A stretch of 64,000 bases of DNA from Staphylococcus cornubiensis (GTDB lineage Bacteria > Bacillota > Bacilli > Staphylococcales > Staphylococcaceae). Shown in pieces: positions 7,756 to 15,933 of this stretch. Both the position numbers and the translations under genes were made by a program. The notes beneath the pieces were generated by a model. The model did not search any database and was not told where the DNA came from. It worked only from the letters and a program-made list of their open reading frames with translations. How positions within the stretch are numbered: the stretch's first letter is position 1; each line of letters starts with the position of its first letter. The DNA is taken from assembly GCF_900183575.1 (NCBI RefSeq), contig NZ_FXUZ01000003.1, positions 62,001-126,000 on the forward strand. The letters run 5' to 3'.

Positions 7756-8736
7756 CTATAATGACATGTCTTGTTTCGCTTCATCATGATGAGTTGGCAT
7801 TTGAACATTCGATGCCTCCACAATATACTTCGGTCGTTGTTTTACTTCATAATAAATGCGTCCGATATATTCACCAATCACACCTATTGATACGAGCTGG
7901 ATACCACCGATAAACAACACTGCTGCAATCATCGTAAAGTAACCTGGCACATCAATACCATGAATCAATGTATCAATAAAGAGGTAAATAATGTAAATCA
8001 TACTCATGCCAAAAATGAGTAATCCTAAATAAATCATTGTACGTAGTGGCTTATAATTAAACGAAATTAAACCATCTATTGCATAATTAAGCAAACTACC
8101 AAATGACCATTTTGATTCGCCCGCTTCACGCTCTACATTTTCATAGTGAATGACCTTACTGTTATAGCCGATCCACGAAAAGAGCCCTTTTGAGAAACGA
8201 TTGTACTCCCCTAAACGTACTAATGAACGCACGGCACGTTGACTTAACATTCTAAAATCACCCACGCCGTCTTCTAACTCAATATCTTCAATGAAATAGT
8301 TAATCATTTTATAATACAAACGCGTCATCCATTTGCGCGACGCATGTTCACCGGTACGATTACGTTTGGCAATAATTTGATCGTAGCCTTCGCGATACGC
8401 TTTGACCATCTCCGGTATCAGCTCAGGCGGATGTTGTAAATCAGCATCAATCATGACAACTGCATCACAATCTGTACTATGTTCAAACCCCGCAATCATT
8501 GCGGCTTCTTTTCCAAAATTTCGACTAAATGAAATGAACTTCACATGTGGCGACTGTGCAGCTGCTTGTTGAAGAAGCATTATCGTATCGTCTTGACTCC
8601 CATCATCAACAAACAACATGTCGTAATCATAAGATTGCTCGACGCTATCTCTTTCTAGTATTTCTGATAATTCTTGAATCGTTTGATGTAAGACGTCCGT
8701 TTCATTAAAACACGGTACAATCACACGTAATTTCAT
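7756..8736 (-). CDS. csbB: Polyprenyl-phosphate glycosyltransferase, CsbB/GtrB type
   Basis: GT2 enzyme of 326 residues. The catalytic half (about 1-225) shows IVPCFNE, the first aspartates in VDDGSQDDT, and the DxD-like motif DADLQHPPE. Two C-terminal membrane helices (about 230-255 and 265-290) anchor it. This architecture belongs to enzymes that load glucose or a related sugar onto undecaprenyl phosphate at the inner face of the membrane, for decoration of teichoic acids or other wall polymers by a YfhO/GT-C partner. No such partner is adjacent. AGGTG lies six bases before the ATG at 8736; an in-frame GTG three codons earlier is worse placed. The csbB assignment rests on architecture and staphylococcal context, so the exact sugar is open. 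Confidence 0.8.
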   Translation of the reverse strand: MKLRVIVPCFNETDVLHQTIQELSEILERDSVEQSYDYDMLFVDDGSQDDTIMLLQQAAAQSPHVKFISFSRNFGKEAAMIAGFEHSTDCDAVVMIDADLQHPPELIPEMVKAYREGYDQIIAKRNRTGEHASRKWMTRLYYKMINYFIEDIELEDGVGDFRMLSQRAVRSLVRLGEYNRFSKGLFSWIGYNSKVIHYENVEREAGESKWSFGSLLNYAIDGLISFNYKPLRTMIYLGLLIFGMSMIYIIYLFIDTLIHGIDVPGYFTMIAAVLFIGGIQLVSIGVIGEYIGRIYYEVKQRPKYIVEASNVQMPTHHDEAKQDMSL

Positions 8737-8821
8737 TTTGTGCACCTACTCCATTAACTTTTTCTATCTACTATCCCTTGTTTCTACCCCTTTGCTTTAA
8801 AAACATAACTATCACTTTCAA

Positions 8822-8875
8822 AATAAAAAAGCGGCATAGAATTCTAACGTTCACATTAGATTTCGTATGTCCGCT
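8822..8875 (-). terminator. Terminator of mpfA
   Basis: On the minus strand AGCGG and CCGCT close a hairpin followed by TTTTTTATTTT, placed about 145 bases after the mpfA stop codon. Confidence 0.7.
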
Positions 8876-9018
8876 CTACATAGAAACAATTTCATACAAT
8901 GTTGTTCAGTTACTTGTGCACATGTCTCCGATTGCTCTGACACACTTGCAAATACTCATTTGAGGAAATTGAAAACGAAAATTTTGATACTTTTCATTCT
9001 TTTTAAAAGCGCCCTCAA

Positions 9019-10374
9019 TTAAGATTCGTCTTTTAAGAACTCATCTTCATCGTCTTCACTTTTCATACGCTCTTGGTTGTATTCGTAACGCAATAACACA
9101 TGGATAATTTGATGGTTTTCAATTTCAGAAATAACCCATCTATCATGCACCGTATCGACAAAATCATCTTGTTCGAGATCGGTATTTTGCGCTTGAAGCC
9201 AACCTCCAATCGTATCAATGTCTTCTGAATCTTCAAAGACAATGCCAAACATTTCTTCTAAGTCACTGAGCAACACACGCCCATTAATTTGGTAAGTCTG
9301 TTCATCTAACTTCACAATATCATTGACTTCATCATCGTCAAACTCATCTCGAATTTCACCGACGATTTCCTCTAAAATATCTTCCATCGTTAAAATCCCA
9401 GCCGTTCCACCGTATTCGTCAATAATTAAACTGATGTGCACATGTTCACGTTGCATACGTACAAGTGCATCGCTAATACGTGTAGACTCTGAAATCATTG
9501 GCAATTCATGAATATAATTACTAATTTTAATCGGTACACCTGACGCATATTCCGTTAAAAATTCTTTTACGTTAATAAAACCTTTAATGTGGTCTTTATC
9601 ACCGTCTTCCGTAATCGGGTAACGTGTAAATTGATGTTCTTTAATTGTCTCTAGTAACTCATCAACATTAAAAGGTTCGTTCAGCGTAATCATTTGCGTA
9701 CGTGGCACCATAATATCTTTGGCGTGACGTTCGTCAAATGAAAAAATATTTTGCATATATGCGAGCTCAGTTTGGTTAATTTCGCCACCATGATAACTGT
9801 TGTTCATAATGATTTTCAGTTCTTCTTCTGACATGGCTTCATTACCCGCATTCGGATCTGCACCAAAAATTCGGATGATAAAACGTGCAGAACCATTCAT
9901 CAACCAGATTAACGGTTTCATAATCAATCCAAAATAGTAAAGCGGTCTTGCATAAAGCAATGCGATACGATCTGTGTATTGAATCGCTAAACTTTTTGGC
10001 GCCAATTCACCAATCACGACATGAATGTATGTCACGACAGTAAAAGCGACGACTATCGATACTGTCATAACTAAAGCGTCCGGGATGTGTAACAGCTCAA
10101 TCACTGGATGTAAAATGCGTTCGAATAATGGTTCACCTAACCACCCGAGTCCAAGTGATGTCACTGTAATCCCTAGTTGACATGCTGATAAATAATAGTC
10201 TAAATTTGAAATCATTTTTTTCACAACACGTGCATTCCCATTTCCCTCAGCAATGAGTTGTTCAACACGTGAAGCTCTCACCTTAACTAATGCAAACTCA
10301 GAACCTACAAAGACTGTAGTTAAAGCAATTAATGCAAAAAATATAAATAAGTATAATATGGTCGTACTATCCAA
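9019..10374 (-). CDS. mpfA: CNNM/CorC family magnesium protection protein
   Basis: Protein of 451 residues with the domain order of the CNNM/CorC family: a DUF21 membrane domain with about four helices (residues 1-190), two CBS domains (about 215-340; MVPRTQMITL and IIDEYGGTAGILTMEDILEEIVGEI are the classic stretches), and a CorC/HlyC C-terminal domain. S. aureus MpfA, which protects against magnesium toxicity probably by export, has this layout and also sits near the fructose operon. The start is TTG at 10374, giving MDSTTILYLFIFFALI; AGGG lies 8 bases before it. A stronger GGAGGTG lies 24 bases upstream, separated by the small hairpin CCCTA/TAGGG. The gene follows a long, structured-looking leader (see 10380-10520). 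Confidence 0.87.
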   Translation of the reverse strand: MDSTTILYLFIFFALIALTTVFVGSEFALVKVRASRVEQLIAEGNGNARVVKKMISNLDYYLSACQLGITVTSLGLGWLGEPLFERILHPVIELLHIPDALVMTVSIVVAFTVVTYIHVVIGELAPKSLAIQYTDRIALLYARPLYYFGLIMKPLIWLMNGSARFIIRIFGADPNAGNEAMSEEELKIIMNNSYHGGEINQTELAYMQNIFSFDERHAKDIMVPRTQMITLNEPFNVDELLETIKEHQFTRYPITEDGDKDHIKGFINVKEFLTEYASGVPIKISNYIHELPMISESTRISDALVRMQREHVHISLIIDEYGGTAGILTMEDILEEIVGEIRDEFDDDEVNDIVKLDEQTYQINGRVLLSDLEEMFGIVFEDSEDIDTIGGWLQAQNTDLEQDDFVDTVHDRWVISEIENHQIIHVLLRYEYNQERMKSEDDEDEFLKDES

Positions 10375-10379
10375 TTAGT

Positions 10380-10520
10380 TCCCTAATAGATAGGGATTCA
10401 CCTCCGTTAATTGACATCGCCCAAAAGAAAGCGATGTTGTATTGATTTGGCCATAGCGACAAGTCATCATAACGTTTACTAAATCCTTCCCATTGAGCGA
10501 CCTCCAGACACAAAAATATT
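10380..10520 (-). promoter_or_regulatory. Long structured leader of mpfA, class not recognised
   Basis: Upstream of mpfA on the minus strand a TATAAT lies at about 10550, followed by roughly 160 untranslated bases. They contain a hairpin with stem ACATCGC/GCGATGT (loop with CTTTTGGG), two GGAGG sequences, and just before the start codon a CCCTA/TAGGG hairpin. The pattern resembles a regulatory RNA. The sequence does not match the M-box, yybP-ykoY or ydaO consensus as I know them, so I leave the class open. Confidence 0.4.
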
Positions 10521-10639
10521 AATTTTATCATAACATAAGTTGATGTGAAATTATACTATGAACCTGTGCGACTTGAGTCCCATTTTATACAATAGACGGA
10601 CAATTCCTTGTTTTTTTATGATGTATTTGATTCGTATAT

Positions 10640-10681
10640 CAAAAAAGACACACCCATGATTTAAAACCATGCATGTGTCTC
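10640..10681 (-). terminator. Terminator of the fru operon
   Basis: On the minus strand a 12-13 bp stem AGACACATGCATG/CATGGGTGTGTCT is followed by TTTTTT, 12 bases after the fruA stop codon. Confidence 0.88.
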
Positions 10682-10693
10682 TTCAAAAAATGT

Positions 10694-12592
10694 TTATGCT
10701 TTATTGGGTGATTGTTTGATGATACCGTAAATCACTGCACCGACAACCGCACCAATTAAAATGGCAAGCAGTGTGAATAATGCGTGACCTGGGTCTGTAC
10801 CGAAAATCACGACTAAACCACCATGTGGTGCGTTAATATTTGAACCGAATAATAACGCAAGTCCGCCGGCAACACCTGAACCGATCATCATTGACGGAAT
10901 GACACGTAATGGGTCTGCCGCCGCGAATGGAATAGCCCCTTCAGTAATAAAACTTGCGCCCATTACAAAGTTAGGAATGATTGAACCACGTTGCTCTTTT
11001 GTAAATTTAGAACGGAAAATTATCATCGCTATCGCAAGTGCAATTGGAGGTACCATACCGCCAACCATCGCTGCTGTAATCGGTGCTGCATTGCCTGCTG
11101 TTAACGCTGCAGTACTGAACACGTATGCCGCTTTGTTGAATGGACCACCCATGTCAATCGCCATCATTGCACCGAGTACAATACCGAGAATAACCACATT
11201 GCTACCTGATAAGTTGTTTAATCCTGAAATTAAAGCATTGTTTAACCATGCCGCTGGTGTATTGAAAACATAGATCATCAATAGACCTGTGACAGTCACC
11301 GAAACAATTGGATAAATCAATGTTGGTTTGAGCCCTTCTAACATTTGTGGGAAGTTTTGTGTTGCTTTTTTAATACCTTGCGTTAAATAACCCGCTAAGA
11401 AACCAGCGATAATCCCACCTAAAAATCCTGAACCACCAGAAACTGCCAACATACCACCGACAAGACCTGCTGCGAAACCTGGTTTGTCAGCAATACTACG
11501 CGCGATATAACCCGCTAAAATTGGGATGATTAGAGCAAATGCACTCTTATTCCCAATATTCCATAATGTTTCGGCAAATGCGTTATAGTGTGAACTATTG
11601 GGATCCATTGCATCTGGATGAATCATAAACACAATCGCCATCAAAATACCACCCGCAATGACAAGCGGTAACATATTCGATACACCATTCATCAAGTGTT
11701 TATAAATCGCTTTACCGACACTTAATTTTTCAGTATCATCATTTGAACTTTGATGCTGGTCTGCTACGAATGGTTTACGTGTCGTATCTAATGCCTTATT
11801 AATCAATGATTCCGGGCGTTTAATCCCATCAGCCACAGGGACTTGAACCACGTTTTTACCATTAAAACGATTCGTTTCTACATGAACGTCTGCCGCAACG
11901 ATAACCCCTGTCGCACGGTCAATATCTTCTTGTGTTAATCTATTTTTAATTCCACTTGCACCGTTTGTTTCGACTTTAATGTTAATGCCCATTTCTTCAG
12001 CTTGTTTTTTCAAAGCATCACGTGCCATATACGTATGTGCAATTCCTGTTGTACAAGCTGTTACTGCGAGGACATAAGGCTCGTCATCATTCATCGGTGC
12101 GGGATCTTCTGTGATTTCTGATTCTTCGTCTGTTGCTTCGTCGTCCGCTTTATTAATAATTGCAAGTACTTCCTCAGGTGAGTTCGCTTCTAATAATGCT
12201 TGACGCACACTTTCATCCATTAAAACACTCGATAATTTGGCTAAAGCATCCAAATGTGTTTGTGCGCCTGTCGCTGGTGCTGCAATCATAAAGAATAAAT
12301 GCGCGGGTTGCATGTCTAAGCTGTCATAGTCAACCCCTGCTTTAGATTTACCAAATGCGATAGCTGGTGTTTTTACCGCTTCTACTTTCGCGTGTGGAAT
12401 GGCAATCCCTTCACCGATACCTGTTGAACTTTGTTGTTCGCGTTTGTGAATTGCTGCGATATAGTCATCCAGGTGATTTAATTTCCCTGCTTGGTTTAAT
12501 TGTTGTGCAAGTTCGTCAATGGCACCATCTTTCGTAGTCGCTGAAAGATCCATTGCGATTGTTTCTTTTGTGAGTAACTCAGTAATTCTCAT
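10694..12592 (-). CDS. fruA: Fructose PTS transporter, EIIABC fused
   Basis: Imports fructose and phosphorylates it to fructose 1-phosphate. Three domains are visible in order: EIIA (residues 1-145, phosphorylated His in GIGIAIPHAKV near residue 62, written here as GEGIAIPHAKV), EIIB (about 170-270, Cys in AVTACTTGIAHTYMA), and membrane EIIC (about 295-625, many helices). Length 632 residues is normal for a fused fructose enzyme II. I chose the ATG at 12592: the fruK stop codon ends just one base before it and its GGAGGGG precedes it; the frame can be read five codons further up inside fruK, which is less likely. Third gene of fruR-fruK-fruA, ended by its own terminator. Confidence 0.94.
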   Translation of the reverse strand: MRITELLTKETIAMDLSATTKDGAIDELAQQLNQAGKLNHLDDYIAAIHKREQQSSTGIGEGIAIPHAKVEAVKTPAIAFGKSKAGVDYDSLDMQPAHLFFMIAAPATGAQTHLDALAKLSSVLMDESVRQALLEANSPEEVLAIINKADDEATDEESEITEDPAPMNDDEPYVLAVTACTTGIAHTYMARDALKKQAEEMGINIKVETNGASGIKNRLTQEDIDRATGVIVAADVHVETNRFNGKNVVQVPVADGIKRPESLINKALDTTRKPFVADQHQSSNDDTEKLSVGKAIYKHLMNGVSNMLPLVIAGGILMAIVFMIHPDAMDPNSSHYNAFAETLWNIGNKSAFALIIPILAGYIARSIADKPGFAAGLVGGMLAVSGGSGFLGGIIAGFLAGYLTQGIKKATQNFPQMLEGLKPTLIYPIVSVTVTGLLMIYVFNTPAAWLNNALISGLNNLSGSNVVILGIVLGAMMAIDMGGPFNKAAYVFSTAALTAGNAAPITAAMVGGMVPPIALAIAMIIFRSKFTKEQRGSIIPNFVMGASFITEGAIPFAAADPLRVIPSMMIGSGVAGGLALLFGSNINAPHGGLVVIFGTDPGHALFTLLAILIGAVVGAVIYGIIKQSPNKA

Positions 12593-12593
12593 G

Positions 12594-13520
12594 TTACCCC
12601 TCCTCATTAAGTGGTTGAATCGTCACATGTGCTTGGAGTTCCTGAATTGTGTCATAGTGTGCTAAATCATCGTTAAATGCTGTCGCAGAACCTGATGCAA
12701 TCGCCAAAGTTAAAGCATCTGGTAACGTGAAATTTTGAGAAAGCCCTGCAATCATCCCCGCTACTGTACTGTCACCGGCACCAACTGTATTCACGACTTG
12801 ACCTTGTGGCGCTTGAATTTTGTATGCCACATCTTTGTCCGCATAAAGTGCACCATCGCCACCAAGTGATACGATGACGGATTGTGCCCCTTTATCAACT
12901 AGACGGCGTGCGTATGTCAACACATCTTGATCTGTCTCTATTTTCGTGTCAAACATCGCTTCAAGTTCGTGCTGATTCGGTTTAATAAACAAAGGATGAT
13001 ATGGTAAAATCCCTTCAATTAAAGACTTTTCAGCATCAACAACGAGTTTCGCACCTGTTTGTTGTGTGATTTTTGCAATATCGATATAAATCGTGTCCGG
13101 CAAACTTGAAGGCACACTTCCGGCTACAACGACAATATCCTCTGAAGTTGTCGCTTGAAGCTGTTCGAATAACGTCGCAACCTGTGCCTCAGTAATATGT
13201 GGGCCTGCTGCGTTAATTTCTGTCTCAGCTTGACTCTTTAACTTCACATTGATACGCGTATCTTCATCAACGTGTGTAAATGCGGTATGAATTCCTTCTG
13301 CTTTAAGCGTGTTTTCGATAAATTGACCTGGAAAACCACCGATAAATCCTAAAGCCGTTGAAGGAACGTGTAATGTTTGTAAAACGCGAGAAACGTTGAT
13401 CCCTTTACCACCCGCAAATTTAGCAGTGGCTGTTGTACGATTCAAATCTCCCGCAGCAAAATCATCTACAAACATGACATAATCAATAGATGGATTGAAT
13501 GTCACTGTATAAATCATCAT
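12594..13520 (-). CDS. fruK: 1-phosphofructokinase
   Basis: A PfkB-family sugar kinase of 308 residues that phosphorylates fructose 1-phosphate to fructose 1,6-bisphosphate. Seen: the N-terminal TVTFNPSIDYVM, the GGKGINVSRVL motif near residue 40, the anion-hole and catalytic-base motif NTVGAGDSTVAGM near residue 250, and FIKPNQHELE. It lies between fruR and fruA with overlapping ends: it starts on the fruR stop codon (the ATGATGA sequence offers two Met starts three bases apart), and it stops one base before fruA. This is the standard fructose operon, so the product should act immediately downstream of FruA in the cytoplasm. Confidence 0.94.
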   Translation of the reverse strand: MMIYTVTFNPSIDYVMFVDDFAAGDLNRTTATAKFAGGKGINVSRVLQTLHVPSTALGFIGGFPGQFIENTLKAEGIHTAFTHVDEDTRINVKLKSQAETEINAAGPHITEAQVATLFEQLQATTSEDIVVVAGSVPSSLPDTIYIDIAKITQQTGAKLVVDAEKSLIEGILPYHPLFIKPNQHELEAMFDTKIETDQDVLTYARRLVDKGAQSVIVSLGGDGALYADKDVAYKIQAPQGQVVNTVGAGDSTVAGMIAGLSQNFTLPDALTLAIASGSATAFNDDLAHYDTIQELQAHVTIQPLNEEG

Positions 13521-14269
13521 TTGCCTCCTAATATTTCAAAATGGTTGTCATAAACATTAAAATTATGCATATGTCGTGCTTTTTCCGAAGTAATCAAAAT
13601 CGGTTGCTCTGTCGTGTGAATCGCCGCTAAATATTGTTGATTGAACTTTGATGCATCCGCCAATATATACGTTTGTTGTGCGTGCTTCATCGCTGTTTCT
13701 TTTACAATCGCCTCACGTTCATCCGGTGTGGTAAGCCCCGCTTCACAATCGATACCATTCACACCTAGAAAAACTTTATTAAAGCGATAATGTTGTAGAA
13801 ACGAGACCGCACGACTTCCGACTACCGCGAGCGTGTTGGCTTTGACATCGCCACCAATAATTTTAGTCGCAATCCCTTTTTTCAATAGCTCTTCAACGTG
13901 TGATAAACCATTCGTGATGACCGTAATCTCTTTCGCCGTTAAAAAAGGAATCATTTCTAAAGTTGTAGAACCGGCATCCAAATACAAACAATCTCCATCA
14001 TTGACAAGTTGTGCTGCTCTTTTCGCAATTTCAACCTTTTCTTCAATGTGTTGGGTTCTTTTCTCATGAAGTTCAGGTTCCTTCTGTTCGCCAATTAACT
14101 TTGCACCCCCATGCACGCGCGTCAACTTACCTTCATCTTGTAACTTCGATAAGTCGCGTCGAATCGTTGAGGCACTCGAGCCCGTATATTCAATCAGATG
14201 TTGCAATGATAAGAATTGATGTTGTTCCAATGCAGTCAATATGAGTTCATGCCTTTTTTCCGTTAACAA
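13517..14269 (-). CDS. fruR: DeoR-family repressor of the fructose operon
   Basis: DeoR/GlpR-type regulator of about 250 residues. The N-terminal winged helix-turn-helix is seen in YTGSSASTIRRDLSKLQDEGKLTRVHGGA (residues about 27-55, shown here only as the recognisable RRDL and HGGA motifs), and the C-terminal sugar-phosphate sensor domain has the family motifs DAGSTT and VFLGVNGID. I place the start at TTG 14269, giving MLTEKRHELIL, because GAGGTG stands six bases before it. The frame opens with a GTG three codons earlier that has no ribosome binding site. It heads the operon and presumably represses it, with fructose 1-phosphate as likely inducer by family analogy. Confidence 0.88.
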   Translation of the reverse strand: MLTEKRHELILTALEQHQFLSLQHLIEYTGSSASTIRRDLSKLQDEGKLTRVHGGAKLIGEQKEPELHEKRTQHIEEKVEIAKRAAQLVNDGDCLYLDAGSTTLEMIPFLTAKEITVITNGLSHVEELLKKGIATKIIGGDVKANTLAVVGSRAVSFLQHYRFNKVFLGVNGIDCEAGLTTPDEREAIVKETAMKHAQQTYILADASKFNQQYLAAIHTTEQPILITSEKARHMHNFNVYDNHFEILGGK

Positions 14270-14292
14270 CTTTATCACCTCAATTTAATTAC

Positions 14293-14321
14293 ATTATAGT
14301 GTATCCGTTTTCACAAATCAA
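14293..14321 (-). promoter_or_regulatory. fruRKA promoter with a cre site in its spacer
   Basis: On the minus strand TTGATT, 17 bases and TATAAT form a good SigmaA promoter starting about 25 bases before fruR. The spacer holds TGAAAACGGATACA (14300-14313), which fits the CcpA cre consensus TGWNANCGNTNWCA at all but one position. CcpA bound there would block RNA polymerase, so catabolite repression of the operon is likely. FruR operator sites are expected close by but I could not define them. Confidence 0.72.
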
Positions 14322-14545
14322 TCATTTTCGTTCATTAAAATTCAAATTCAGTCATAAAATAGTAAAAAAAGACAAATTTCAGTCACATTCAACCACAAGT
14401 ATCTCAATACATTTTAATTTTATGCTGGATTTACCAAATTCAACCAACAAGAACCGATTATTAATTAGTGTAAGAACATGCTATGATAAAGGCGCGTCGA
14501 TACACGTTGTCATACGTGAAATATACAAAAAGGGGCGTGCTCGAT

Positions 14546-14755
14546 TTGAAAAAGGATCACCTTGATGAATCATTAACAGGTATTGGCATTTTAGATTTGA
14601 TTTTTGTCGTACCTTTCTCTGTACTCTTTTCTTATCTCCCGTTAGAACATTGGTGGCAATGGATAATCAACATCATCATTGTGGTATTCTGTGCACTGGG
14701 CGCATCATATCTTTTCATTACGATTAAGGCGCAATTCAAAAGCAAACGTCATTGA
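14546..14755 (+). CDS. Small two-helix membrane protein of unknown function
   Basis: I do not recognise the family. The open frame begins at 14483, but the best start is TTG at 14546 (MKKDHLDESLTG), about 9 bases after AAGGGGC, giving 69 residues. Two hydrophobic segments are seen (IGILDLIFVVPFSVLFSYL and a second from WWQWIINIIIV to LFITI), with a short basic tail. It is divergent from fruR. A related-looking but broken small membrane gene follows on the same strand at 14867, so this may be a pair of small envelope proteins. The start is uncertain. Confidence 0.5.
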   Translation: MKKDHLDESLTGIGILDLIFVVPFSVLFSYLPLEHWWQWIINIIIVVFCALGASYLFITIKAQFKSKRH

Positions 14756-14866
14756 AAAATTAAGATGGCGAGCGATGTAAACATGTTCTCGTTATACAAT
14801 CGAAATAGCTTCAACCTTTTGTTAAAATAATAGTAGATCAATGGTAGGTTGAAGGAGGACGTGGTG

Positions 14867-15070
14867 ATGCTAAAAAGTTAAAAAACACGGCTGACCTCGT
14901 TAGTCATTTCTCTAGTGATTTCTATAGGTTTTGTCGTATTGGACATTGTAAATATTATGACGAAAGAGTCCAATATTGCACTCATATTAAGTGTTGTCAG
15001 TTTACTCATTTTCTGAACGTTTATTATCATTGACATTTACATCATATACAAACTCAAAAAAGAAGCGTGA
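14867..15070 (+). pseudogene. Small membrane protein gene interrupted by two in-frame stop codons
   Basis: GAAGGAGG lies 10 bases before an ATG at 14867. Read in that frame the sequence gives MLKS, stop (TAA at 14879), then a clean hydrophobic run (SLVISLVISIGFVVLDIVNI), an IALILSVVSLLIF helix, stop (TGA at 15014), TFIIIDIYIIYKLKKEA and a final TGA at 15068. Apart from these two codons the frame is open for 67 residues and looks like a two- to three-helix membrane protein with a basic tail. Each stop is one transition away from a sense codon (CAA to TAA, TGG to TGA). The final stop lies inside the terminator stem. I read this as a recently inactivated gene. Confidence 0.6.
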
Positions 15071-15105
15071 CCGACCTTTTTCGTCGCATCACGCTTCTTT
15101 TTTAT
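15058..15105 (+). terminator. Terminator after the broken small gene
   Basis: GAAGCGTGA and TCACGCTTC form a perfect 9-bp stem with an 18-base loop followed by TTTTTTATATTTT. The left arm includes the last codons of the pseudogene. Confidence 0.82.
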
Positions 15106-15116
15106 ATTTTATGATA

Positions 15117-15296
15117 TTAATAACGTTCGTACGCGTAAGAGCCTATGACAGCACCAGCTGGAATACCGATAAATGGCGTAAAAATCATACTTAACAACAC
15201 CATTGATACAATCATAATCACAAAACTTTTAGAACCGACCTTCATATCTAACAAATTCTCTTTAATACGGTCAAAATAATCTCTGACTCTCATCAT
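15117..15296 (-). CDS. Small membrane protein of unknown function
   Basis: About 59 residues. I do not recognise the family. An N-terminal basic amphipathic part (MMRVRDYFDRIKENLLDMKVG) precedes two hydrophobic stretches (FVIMIVSMVLLSMIF and IGIPAGAVIGSYAY). GGAG lies six bases before the ATG at 15296; the frame stays open to an ATG at 15317 that has no obvious ribosome binding site. It converges on the terminator of the broken gene at 14867. Intact and short; no context suggests a role. Confidence 0.5.
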   Translation of the reverse strand: MMRVRDYFDRIKENLLDMKVGSKSFVIMIVSMVLLSMIFTPFIGIPAGAVIGSYAYERY

Positions 15297-15431
15297 AAAC
15301 AACTCCATATTCGTCATTTTTAACTTCGCTACATTCCTATTCTATCATGTATGCATTGCTGAACACCTGGGTCCAGAGGCTTATATGATTGTAAAACATT
15401 GGTTGTATATGACAGATATGCCATATTCAAA

Positions 15432-15911
15432 TTACTGAATAACATCCTTTACTTCTGCACGACTCATCTCAATTAAATCATCTGGTGCTAAGCCCATTTG
15501 TACACCACGTTGCCCCGCACTCACAAAGACCCGGTCGAGCAACTCGATCGTACCATTAATAACTGTTGGAAAATGCGTCTTCATCCCGATAGGTGAACAA
15601 CCACCACGGACGTACCCTGTCACTTTCTTCAAGTCATCAAGTGGCATCAAGTGCAATTTCTTTTCGTTTACTGCTGCCGCTGCTGCTTTCATATCTAAAT
15701 GCGCTGTCACTGGAATGACAAAGACAAAGTGTTCATGATCTGCATTTTCAAGAACGAGCGTTTTGTACACTTCTGCACTATCCGCATTGATCAGCGCCGC
15801 CACTTCATGACCTTCAAGATGACTATCCCCTACTTGAAAGGTACGAATATCATAATCCACTTTCGCTCTATCCAATTGACGCATCGCATTCGTTTTCTTT
15901 TGTTTCGCCAT
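15432..15911 (-). CDS. ybaK: Cys-tRNA(Pro)/Cys-tRNA(Cys) deacylase, YbaK/EbsC family
   Basis: A YbaK/ProX-type editing enzyme of 159 residues that hydrolyses mischarged Cys-tRNA(Pro) in the cytoplasm. Seen: YKTLVLE near residue 48, with the catalytic-type lysine K in that stretch, the VIPVTAHLDMKAAAAA segment, and GYVRGGCSPIGMKT near residue 105, all hallmarks of the family. AGAAGGTG precedes the ATG. It lies 22 bases downstream of the large glycosyltransferase gene on the same strand and may be cotranscribed with it, although the functions are unrelated. Confidence 0.88.
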   Translation of the reverse strand: MAKQKKTNAMRQLDRAKVDYDIRTFQVGDSHLEGHEVAALINADSAEVYKTLVLENADHEHFVFVIPVTAHLDMKAAAAAVNEKKLHLMPLDDLKKVTGYVRGGCSPIGMKTHFPTVINGTIELLDRVFVSAGQRGVQMGLAPDDLIEMSRAEVKDVIQ

Positions 15912-15933
15912 GATTACACCTTCTTTCTAACTT

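Noticed and set aside
7480..7761. A 93-codon open frame on the plus strand
   Set aside because: It runs through repeat family 1, has no ribosome binding site, and its protein has no family pattern. The same kind of frame occurs in the other copy.
8760..8820. A possible SigmaB promoter before csbB (GTTATG-N14-GGGTAG)
   Set aside because: The -35 box matches at only three of six bases. The candidate is too weak to list beside the two better ones.
10380..10520. An M-box or yybP-ykoY riboswitch before mpfA
   Set aside because: The conserved core sequences of both classes as I know them are absent; I kept it as an unassigned leader.
10899..11273. A 124-codon plus-strand frame within fruA, and similar frames within other genes
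   Set aside because: They are antisense shadows of well-supported genes with no ribosome binding sites and no family patterns.
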